This document shows, one piece after another, positions 1 to 5,434 of a DNA stretch of 30,766 nucleotides; positions within the stretch are counted from its first letter, which is position 1; every line of letters starts with the position of its first letter. The DNA is from HGM04593 sp045646845 (GTDB lineage: Bacteria > Bacteroidota > Bacteroidia > Bacteroidales > Bacteroidaceae), in NCBI GenBank assembly GCA_045646845.1, contig JAZRLO010000012.1, positions 1 through 30,766 on the forward strand. Direction: 5' to 3'. The translations under genes and the position numbers were made by a program. A model generated the notes under the pieces. That model had not been told where the DNA came from. It did no database searches and was given only the letters and a program-made list of their open reading frames with translations.

Positions 1-109
1 CAGTTTTTCTTTCAATCCCTCCCGATTTTATATCCTTTATAAGTTGTAACTCATCTTCAATAGAGAGACACAGAACATTCTCACACACATTTGTTTTTAC
101 CTTTTCCAT
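1..109 (-). CDS. Partial unrecognised protein, N-terminus only
   Basis: An open frame starts with ATG at 109 and runs off the window edge after 36 codons. It begins MEKVKTNVCENVLCLSIEDE and continues with a charged stretch. Too little is present to name a family. It lies downstream of the nuclease and WYL genes on the same strand, but has its own likely promoter with a copy of the WYL-locus palindrome (183-203). It is therefore probably a co-regulated member of the same accessory locus. The ORF is real by context (ATG, promoter, same strand); its function is unknown. Confidence 0.55.
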   Translation of the reverse strand, partial: MEKVKTNVCENVLCLSIEDELQLIKDIKSGGIERKT

Positions 110-177
110 ATATTACTGATTATAAAGTTCTATATAATATATACGAAAAGCGTTTGCACTTTTTGGCGTTAAGAACA

Positions 178-208
178 CAAAGGTGTGCAAGAATATTGCA
201 TAGACAAA
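178..208 (-). promoter_or_regulatory. Promoter of the truncated gene, overlapping an operator
   Basis: Read on the minus strand this is TTTG (205-208), a 19-bp spacer, then CACCTTTG (178-185). That matches the Bacteroidota -33 TTTG / -7 TAnnTTTG promoter with one mismatch in the -7 box. The 19-bp spacing is the usual one. The palindrome at 183-203 fills the spacer, where a bound regulator would block RNA polymerase. Confidence 0.45.
183..203. promoter_or_regulatory. Operator-like palindrome, copy 1 (imperfect)
   Basis: GTGTGCAA-N5-TTGCATAG. The core TGCAA-N5-TTGCA is a perfect inverted repeat, and the right arm equals that of the perfect copy at 1977-1997. It lies between the -33 and -7 boxes of the truncated gene and starts 33 bp before the nuclease stop codon. 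Inferred role: binding site for the WYL-domain regulator encoded at 1033-1938. Confidence 0.55.
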
Positions 209-215
209 GAATTAT

Positions 216-1028
216 TTACAAGAAATAGCGTTGTTTGAAATCAGAACAATATTTTGAAGATGAAATATCTTCAAGAGTGTCATTATAGTATATACACTCA
301 AAAGTAATGTTTTTCCAGCCAATATCTGCAAGGAATTTATCTATTCTATTCTTAGCAGATTTTGCTTCTTTATCAATTACAATTATACGCGAACGCAGAA
401 CTTCTTTATCTTCTTCATTGTCTATATTTTCAATAAAGTTATCTGTCATTTTCCACATAACACTTTGGAAAACTATATCCAATTGCTTATCTTCTTTATG
501 CTTTCGCCATATCGCCATTAAATGCCTACATAATTGCGAGAAATTGTAAATCTTATAATTCTGGGCATCAAGCAACAGAGCATACCAAGCATCCTTATCA
601 TTATCTGGAACATCATAATATTCTTTCTTGAAATATGATTCAGTATTATGCTCATTACCAGAATAATATGGCTCCAAGAATTTGCTTTCTATATAATATT
701 GTTTCCCCTCACTCTTATATGCAACATCTAAATTTGCCTTTCTTCCACCTTTTATTTTAAGAGGTTTCTCAACTTTTTCTTCAAACTGAAGTTTTTCAAT
801 ATTTCCTGTATCTTCAAGAATTTTATAATAATTCACAGCTAAACCTGTTGAAGAATTTATCTGTTTATACTCATTTTTGTGTTTTTGCCCGTCGCCCTCC
901 AACAACTGATTTTGCTGTTCCTTTGATAAAGGAATAATAGGCTCTATGCAAACTATTTGCGTATTCATAACTTTTGTCTTTATGCCAGCATCTGAATATG
1001 CTTGAGATAATAAACTTGTAAAATCCAT
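216..1028 (-). CDS. PD-(D/E)XK nuclease-like protein (restriction-endonuclease-like)
   Basis: A 270-residue protein. Residues 95-120 hold a likely PD-(D/E)XK active site: D101 in 'KANLDVAY', then E114-S-K116 in 'YYIESKFLEPY', on adjacent predicted strands with the usual spacing. The arrangement, and the aromatic-rich helical part after it (QLCRHLMAIWRKHK, 165-178), resemble putative restriction-type endonucleases of Bacteroidota such as PGN_0703-like proteins; this is from memory and was not searched. There is no signal peptide or membrane segment, so it is probably cytosolic and acts on DNA or RNA. It starts 4 bp after the WYL regulator gene and should be co-transcribed with it. Base composition is clearly AT-rich compared with the core genes, which fits horizontal acquisition. 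Whether it is a defence nuclease is inferred from the WYL neighbour. No methyltransferase is visible, although the locus continues beyond the window. Confidence 0.6.
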   Translation of the reverse strand: MDFTSLLSQAYSDAGIKTKVMNTQIVCIEPIIPLSKEQQNQLLEGDGQKHKNEYKQINSSTGLAVNYYKILEDTGNIEKLQFEEKVEKPLKIKGGRKANLDVAYKSEGKQYYIESKFLEPYYSGNEHNTESYFKKEYYDVPDNDKDAWYALLLDAQNYKIYNFSQLCRHLMAIWRKHKEDKQLDIVFQSVMWKMTDNFIENIDNEEDKEVLRSRIIVIDKEAKSAKNRIDKFLADIGWKNITFECIYYNDTLEDISSSKYCSDFKQRYFL

Positions 1029-1032
1029 AATT

Positions 1033-1938
1033 TTATAATTTATATTTAGTTAAACATTCTTTTAGTCTTCTTTTTATTTCATCTCTCAATTCAATAGGTT
1101 CCAGCACCTCTACATCCTCCCCCATAGCAAGTATGTGAGTTGAGAGTTCTGGAGTCAAGCACAGTTTGTATTCAAACTCGCAAAATTCGCAATATTTTGA
1201 TACACCTTCTTTTTGAGAACGATGAAGCGGCAAGGAACGCAAATATTCTATCTGATTGCCATAAGCCCTTATCTTTACTTTAGTGGGTTTAAGTTCCTCG
1301 TTCACATATATTCCAACTGTGTAGGCATAATACTTCTCTGCATTAAAATTCAGTGGCAAAGTAAACGACGTGTCAGAGATATTCATTTCAAGAGTGCGGT
1401 CAAGTGCTATATTCCTTATACCCCCAAGTTCTTTGATATAACCAACAACATACCAGCGTTGGTGATAAACTTTCATAGCATAAGGTTGAATGTTGAATAT
1501 TTCTCTATGTCCGTAGAAACGCTGATAATCAACAATCAGTTCTTTTGACTTTTGCATTGACTCAATAACAGTTTGCAGATATTCTGTTCCACATGGTATC
1601 TCCTCAAACAATATCCTATCTTTCATATTATGCCCTGCCGATATCATATTGGAAAGGGTAAATGAGTTCAAGAGCCATTTGCGTATATTGTCGTTCTTCA
1701 AAGTATCGAGAGTTGATATATAATATCTATATCCATTTGAAGCATCGCATTTTATTTCAACCCCGAATAATTCCTCTACAGCATTTTTATGCTGGTGGAA
1801 TGTACGTAATGGCAACGGAGTGCCATCGCCCAAACAACTCTCCTTCCACAACACATTTATCTCCTCAAAGGTCAGTTGCTTATATTGAAGGAGAGTATTC
1901 ATAAGCCAAATATAACGGTTAAATGTCTTGCTTATCAT
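1033..1938 (-). CDS. WYL-domain transcriptional regulator
   Basis: A 301-residue protein. Residues ~8-75 look like a winged helix-turn-helix ('LTFEEINVLW...LPLRTFHQHKNAVEELFGVEI'). Residues ~130-190 are a WYL domain: 'NIQPYAMKVYHQRWYVVGYIKE', with W162-Y163-V164 at the signature, followed by 'RNIALDR'. The C-terminal ~100 residues fit a WCX-type extension. WYL proteins are ligand-sensing regulators, many found in phage-defence loci (BrxR/CapW type), where they repress the system until nucleotides or nucleic acid ligands bind. Here the gene precedes a nuclease-like gene by 4 bp. A perfect palindrome lies 39 bp upstream of its start, suggesting autorepression. AT-rich composition matches the nuclease. 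WYL assignment is firm; the defence role is inference. Confidence 0.85.
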   Translation of the reverse strand: MISKTFNRYIWLMNTLLQYKQLTFEEINVLWKESCLGDGTPLPLRTFHQHKNAVEELFGVEIKCDASNGYRYYISTLDTLKNDNIRKWLLNSFTLSNMISAGHNMKDRILFEEIPCGTEYLQTVIESMQKSKELIVDYQRFYGHREIFNIQPYAMKVYHQRWYVVGYIKELGGIRNIALDRTLEMNISDTSFTLPLNFNAEKYYAYTVGIYVNEELKPTKVKIRAYGNQIEYLRSLPLHRSQKEGVSKYCEFCEFEYKLCLTPELSTHILAMGEDVEVLEPIELRDEIKRRLKECLTKYKL

Positions 1939-1960
1939 AACTTATATCCGCGATTTTTCG

Positions 1961-1968
1961 CAAATATA
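1961..1968 (-). promoter_or_regulatory. Putative -7 box of the WYL gene
   Basis: On the minus strand the sequence is TATATTTG, a full match to the Bacteroidota -7 consensus TAnnTTTG, 23 bp before the WYL start codon. No clear TTTG lies 19-21 bp upstream. The palindrome at 1977-1997 occupies the spacer region, 8 bp upstream of this box. Confidence 0.5.
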
Positions 1969-1976
1969 ATGAATGT

Positions 1977-1997
1977 CTATGCAAAATCATTGCATAG
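1977..1997. promoter_or_regulatory. Operator-like palindrome, copy 2 (perfect)
   Basis: CTATGCAA-N5-TTGCATAG is a perfect 8-bp inverted repeat with a 5-bp spacer, 39 bp upstream of the WYL gene and just upstream of its -7 box. A diverged copy sits at 183-203 in the next promoter of the locus. A perfect, duplicated dyad located in promoters of one locus is best explained as the binding site of the locus regulator. Confidence 0.65.
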
Positions 1998-2125
1998 CAT
2001 TAAATATATTCCCAAATTGATTTTTTTACTACGGTATGCAGTGTTTTTGCACGCCTCTGTATTGTTTTGTATTGAACACAACAGAAACATTCGTATTTAT
2101 ATTATAGCAACAATACAATACTATA

Positions 2126-2626
2126 ATGAAGAACAAACATCAAAAAAAACAAAGCAATACAGTTAAGCAAAAGGCAATGATTGATTCATTGATTTTTCAA
2201 ACAAACTGGGGAATTAAAAAACTTTATAAAACTCCAAGTGATATAATATCAACATTAGTGAAAGTTGAATTGGAGTATATTATAGAATTGAATTTATTTG
2301 AAGACCTATTGCTGTTGAAAATGTTTATAGAAAATGTAAAATCGGTATTCGGGGTTGAGCCTATTGCTGAATATGGCGATTTTTACAGAAGTCTTGTAGC
2401 CCTTGCTTTGGGCATTGGAAAAGTTAATGATATTGAAAAAGTGGGGATACCTATAGCGTGGCACGAACTTTTAGAAAAAAAGATTCTCTGCATATATTAC
2501 ACTAATGATATTCGGAACACGATTGTTGATTATGCAAAACATAACGGATATAATGTTTCAACATACTTGGGAAAACCAATAATTAAATTGAGTAAGATTT
2601 TTGTGTTGTTGGACAGAACGAAATGA
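2126..2626 (+). CDS. Unrecognised small protein, divergent from the WYL gene
   Basis: A 166-residue frame that I do not recognise. It has a basic, Lys/Gln-rich N-terminus, a strongly amphipathic to hydrophobic helix around residues 48-72 ('EYIIELNLFEDLLLLKMF'), and a basic C-terminus; there is no signal peptide and no clear catalytic motif. Met18 (2177) is an alternative start. Support for its being real: length, a rho-independent terminator 25 bp after the stop, and AT-rich composition like the neighbouring accessory genes. It is transcribed away from the WYL gene, sharing a 187-bp intergenic region that contains the operator, so it could belong to the same regulated locus. Confidence 0.55.
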   Translation: MKNKHQKKQSNTVKQKAMIDSLIFQTNWGIKKLYKTPSDIISTLVKVELEYIIELNLFEDLLLLKMFIENVKSVFGVEPIAEYGDFYRSLVALALGIGKVNDIEKVGIPIAWHELLEKKILCIYYTNDIRNTIVDYAKHNGYNVSTYLGKPIIKLSKIFVLLDRTK

Positions 2627-2651
2627 ATAAATAATAATTTTTAGATTAGAA

Positions 2652-2680
2652 GGGGACTACAAATGTAGTTCCCTTTTTTT
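2652..2680 (+). terminator. Rho-independent terminator
   Basis: Hairpin with arms GGGGACTAC and GTAGTTCCC (one G-T pair), loop AAAT, followed by seven T residues. It lies 25 bp after the stop of the gene at 2126-2626. Confidence 0.8.
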
Positions 2681-2771
2681 CGTGCATTTTTTTACAGAAA
2701 ATGGCAGAAAAAATACACGGCGCATTTCGTGCTGTCAGGCTGATACATTATTATATATGTCGCATATGAGG

Positions 2772-2912
2772 ACCCGTCACAGGGGATGTTCATTCATCCC
2801 CTGTGATTGAGTATGGGGATTTCCTAATCCCGAAAAAGAGGAATTCTTATTTCTCGCATCGGGAGATGCTTATACTCACAGCCAGCGGGTTAGGAAATCC
2901 GCCGGAACGAGA
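2772..2912. repeat. Structured intergenic repeat, copy 1
   Basis: About 141 bp, highly similar along its whole length to 26789-26929, in the same orientation. It contains several nested dyads. CACAGGGGATG (2778-2788) pairs with CATCCCCTGTG (2795-2805) around a 6-nt loop. TGAGTAT (2808-2814) pairs with ATACTCA (2872-2878). GGATTTCCTAA (2817-2827) is the exact complement of 2890-2900. A small GCATC-GGGA-GATGC hairpin lies inside. It fills most of the 309-bp gene-free stretch 2627-2935, between the 3' ends of two convergent genes. No ORF is present. It resembles a REP/BIME- or MITE-like element rather than an insertion sequence. Confidence 0.8.
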
Positions 2913-2935
2913 CGAGCCTTCTGGTGACCGTAGGG

Positions 2936-3739
2936 TTACCCCTTGAGCCATTTGTGTTTTGCAACACTGTATATTGGCAGGAATGGAATGATGAGCGGGC
3001 GGTTTTTAATATATGCCTGGAATTCCGGGTTGTTGCCGTAGGTCTCCTGTTGGCGCAGTTCAAGGCGTCGTGCTCCGCTGAACATTACATAAACAATACC
3101 AATGTAGCCCAATGTTGCGATTGTCCATTGTCCTGCAGTGCAGTCACTGCCAAAGCATATAATGTAACTTCCTGTCCACATGAGCACCTCGCCAAAGTAG
3201 TTAGGGCAACGTACGAGACGATAGAGTCCTGTATCGACAAAACGCTTGGGGTTCTTCTTTTTTGCTGCGCTCTTTTGTGCGTCGGCGACCATCTCTATTA
3301 TAACGCCTATGGCTGCAACTATGGCTCCGGCCCAAGCCCATGCTTCATTGGTTGGGATGCCTTGTTTCATATTGTGGAGATAGAATGTGCAAGGGCTCAT
3401 TTGTCCAATGTAGAGCAGTGCGCATGAAATCCATATCATGAACATTGCCAGCAATGGCTTGCGCTCAGTGTTCTCGGGTTGATAGAGGATTTGCTTGTAC
3501 GACGCAGAACGCTTCTCGCGCATCAGCAGATAGCCGGCCAAGCGTATTCCATATATAAATAATGTGCCGCAAAGTATTGCTGTCGGCAATGTGATGGTGT
3601 CGGCAAAGATGACGGCTGTTGCGACGGCGAGTGCTGAGATTGATAGTCCGTAACCAATGCTGAAAAAGTAGATGAAGTAAATCCACCCTACGGCCGATAC
3701 CAGGAACGATATCGCCAAAAGAATCCATAAGTAGTTCAT
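2936..3739 (-). CDS. DUF1295-family membrane protein (steroid 5-alpha-reductase-like)
   Basis: I place the start at the ATG at 3739 (MNYLWILL; 267 residues) because it directly precedes a hydrophobic segment; an upstream in-frame ATG at 3781 would add 14 residues. About six to seven membrane segments are visible. The C-terminal third holds the DUF1295/ICMT-like signature: 'VDTGLYRLVRCPNYFGEVLMWTG' and a final 'RPLIIPFLPIY' region after 'YGNNPEFQAYIKNR'. Relatives are integral membrane NAD(P)H-dependent reductases or methyltransferase-like proteins, mostly without a proven substrate in bacteria. It is a single-gene unit, convergent with the gene at 2126. Family assignment is firm; the substrate is unknown. 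Confidence 0.85.
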   Translation of the reverse strand: MNYLWILLAISFLVSAVGWIYFIYFFSIGYGLSISALAVATAVIFADTITLPTAILCGTLFIYGIRLAGYLLMREKRSASYKQILYQPENTERKPLLAMFMIWISCALLYIGQMSPCTFYLHNMKQGIPTNEAWAWAGAIVAAIGVIIEMVADAQKSAAKKKNPKRFVDTGLYRLVRCPNYFGEVLMWTGSYIICFGSDCTAGQWTIATLGYIGIVYVMFSGARRLELRQQETYGNNPEFQAYIKNRPLIIPFLPIYSVAKHKWLKG

Positions 3740-3811
3740 AATTGAAAATGTTTTTTTGTTATATGGCTGCCAATATAACAATTTTTGTTGTATTCCTTTA
3801 ATATTTTGACC

Positions 3812-4015
3812 TTACTTCGGAATGTTATCAAGAGTATATTTCTTGCGTTTCATTTTGCCCTCTGCCGGGTCGAATGCCAAAAAAACAATGTACCAGGATT
3901 TACCTGTGTGGAGTTTGGGATAAGTGAAACTCTGTAATTCAGATTGTGAAGATAATTTTTTTCTATGACACATTTTTTTTACATTCTTTGGCGTGAAGAA
4001 TGCAATGTGAAACAT
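3812..4015 (-). pseudogene. Integrase-like remnant (N-terminal arm-binding region only)
   Basis: A 67-codon frame whose second half, 'YPKLHTGKSWYIVFLAFDPA' followed by 'EGKMKRKKYTLDNI', resembles the N-terminal arm-binding region of Bacteroidota tyrosine recombinases (pattern 'TGK-WYI-Y-DP--GKM-RKR---N-I'). The frame then stops, and no core-binding or catalytic domain (R...HxxR...Y) follows before the DUF1295 gene. The full family is about 400 residues, so this would be a decayed or truncated integrase. Its position, 82 bp from tRNA-Ser, is where such integrases insert. The match is by eye and short; it could instead be an unrelated small ORF. Confidence 0.4.
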
Positions 4016-4050
4016 ATTGTTTGTCCGTAACTTGTCCGGGTTTTAAATGA

Positions 4051-4094
4051 AAAAGCGACTTAACTTGTTGATTTTCAACTTGTTAAATCGCTTT
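4051..4094 (-). terminator. Terminator of tRNA-Ser
   Basis: Long hairpin just after the tRNA. AAAGCGA (4052-4058) pairs with TCGCTTT (4088-4094). TTAAC pairs with GTTAA and GTTGA with TCAAC further in, with small internal loops. On the minus strand it ends in a run of five T residues. Confidence 0.7.
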
Positions 4095-4097
4095 CAG

Positions 4098-4182
4098 CGG
4101 AGAGAGAGGGATTCGAACCCCCGGTACCTTTCAGTACGTCGGTTTTCAAGACCGGTGCAATCGACCACTCTGCCACCTCTCC
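4098..4182 (-). tRNA. tRNA-Ser(UGA)
   Basis: An 85-nt cloverleaf on the minus strand. The 5' arm GGAGAGG pairs with TCTCTCC followed by discriminator G; CCA is not encoded. The anticodon loop CTTGAAA lies between CCGGT and ACCGA, giving anticodon UGA. There is a long variable arm (GTACTGAAAGGTAC), as expected for Ser, and a TTCGAAT T-loop. It reads UCA and related Ser codons. Confidence 0.95.
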
Positions 4183-4229
4183 TAATGTTTGTGTTTGTCA
4201 AAGAATGTGGTCGTTTTCTTTTGACGTTG

Positions 4230-4237
4230 CAAAGGTA
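4230..4237 (-). promoter_or_regulatory. Putative -7 box of tRNA-Ser
   Basis: TACCTTTG on the minus strand matches TAnnTTTG, 48 bp upstream of the tRNA. The same box sequence precedes tRNA-Leu at 28260-28267. A weaker CTTG lies about 20 bp further upstream. Confidence 0.55.
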
Positions 4238-4358
4238 TGGCAAAAAAATGTAGCGTGCAAGAAAAAAGAAGACTTTTTTCAAAAAATATTTCTGTTTGCC
4301 TTGTTTTTTATGATTGTAGTACCATTTATAATCTGGTTGCATTTAAATATCTTGAAAA

Positions 4359-5162
4359 ATGTGTGTAAAGGGTTTGGTCCTGTGTGTCTCTTTTCTGTCT
4401 GTTTCGGCAGTTGTGACTTCTTGTTCTACTGCTTTGGTTGCCGTCCCGGTGCGGCCTGTTGTTATTGCTCATCGCGGTGGTGCGTCGCTTGCTCCGGAAA
4501 ACAGCTTGCTTGCCATTGAGCGTGCTATTTCTTTGGGGTGCGATGCTGTTGAGGTAGATGTGAGGCTCTCGTCAGACGGTTTCCCAGTTGTGATACATGA
4601 TGCGACGCTTGAACGTACGACCGAAGGCTGCGGACGTGTGCAGGATAATAGTCTTTCCGAACTTGTCTCTTTGCGTCTCCTTTCCGTTGATGGTACAGTG
4701 TCCGACGAGAGGCTTCCTTCGCTGGAATCTCTTCTTGAATTTGTCGATGGCCGTTGCGCTGTCCTCATTGACGTTAAATGCAGTTCCCCCGGCATTGAGC
4801 AGGCGGTGATTGATGTGGTCGAGCATTGTGGCGCGGAGGAGTGGGTGGCTGTGCAGTCGTTCAGTGACCGTGTCCTTGAACGTTTTCATCTTCTTGGTTC
4901 TCCTTTTCCGCTCGAGAAACTCTTTGTTTTCAAACTTCCATTTCTTCCGTTTATTTATGATTGCGGCATAAGTTTTTTCTCATTTGACAGATATTCCCAT
5001 GTCTCTTCTTTTAATATAAATAGGTGTTTTTTACGCCCCGGTCTTTTGAAAAAATTTAGAAGGGCAGGTAAAAAGGTAAAGGTGTGGACTCTTGGTGAGG
5101 GTGAGTCTGTTTTTCGGTATCCAGTTGATGCAGTTATAACCGACTGTCCTCAGCTGTGGTAG
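4359..5162 (+). CDS. Glycerophosphodiester phosphodiesterase, probable lipoprotein
   Basis: A 267-residue protein that would hydrolyse glycerophosphodiesters to sn-glycerol-3-phosphate plus an alcohol. The GDPD (TIM-barrel) motifs are present: H38-R-G with 'APEN' (E47), 'CDAVEVDVRLSSDG' (E65, D67), 'VVIHD' (H80), 'VLIDVK' (~135-140) and a C-terminal 'VKVWTL...VDAVITDCP'. The N-terminus is a signal sequence with a lipobox ending at C22 ('VVTSC'), so it is probably anchored in an outer or inner membrane facing the periplasm. Length is normal for the family. It stands alone, between tRNA-Ser and pflB, each separated by >170 bp. Likely role: salvage of phospholipid head groups. The family is certain; the substrate is not. 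Confidence 0.9.
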   Translation: MCVKGLVLCVSFLSVSAVVTSCSTALVAVPVRPVVIAHRGGASLAPENSLLAIERAISLGCDAVEVDVRLSSDGFPVVIHDATLERTTEGCGRVQDNSLSELVSLRLLSVDGTVSDERLPSLESLLEFVDGRCAVLIDVKCSSPGIEQAVIDVVEHCGAEEWVAVQSFSDRVLERFHLLGSPFPLEKLFVFKLPFLPFIYDCGISFFSFDRYSHVSSFNINRCFLRPGLLKKFRRAGKKVKVWTLGEGESVFRYPVDAVITDCPQLW

Positions 5163-5362
5163 TCTTTTTCGTTGAATTTTTCTTTTACGTGCTGTTTTTG
5201 TTTTGCTCCTGTTCTCTTTTTTAAGCCTTTTTTGTTCACTTTTTAGTATGATTTGTACTTTTTGAAAGTGCTTTGATAACTGATATTTTGAAATGATTAT
5301 AAAAATACATTAATTTCAAAAAATATAGTTCGAATTATAATGCACCTTATATCTTTTTTTAT

Positions 5363-5370
5363 TATCTTTG
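5363..5370 (+). promoter_or_regulatory. Putative -7 box of pflB
   Basis: TATCTTTG matches TAnnTTTG and lies 64 bp before the pflB ATG. The 5163-5434 gap is otherwise very AT-rich, and I see no ORF or clear -33 TTTG in it. Confidence 0.5.
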
Positions 5371-5434
5371 CAATCGGAAAAGAAAAACTCTTTTCTGCAT
5401 GTGGTGACAGGTAACATTCTAAATAAAAATAGAT

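Noticed and set aside
2627..2935. Structured repeat as an insertion sequence
   Set aside because: There is no transposase frame and no clear target-site duplication; it is better described as a small non-coding repeat.
2924..3427. 167-codon plus-strand frame
   Set aside because: Opposite the DUF1295 gene, without a family match or promoter.
4047..4342. Open frames on both strands across tRNA-Ser
   Set aside because: They are frames through the tRNA and its terminator; no start signal or similarity.
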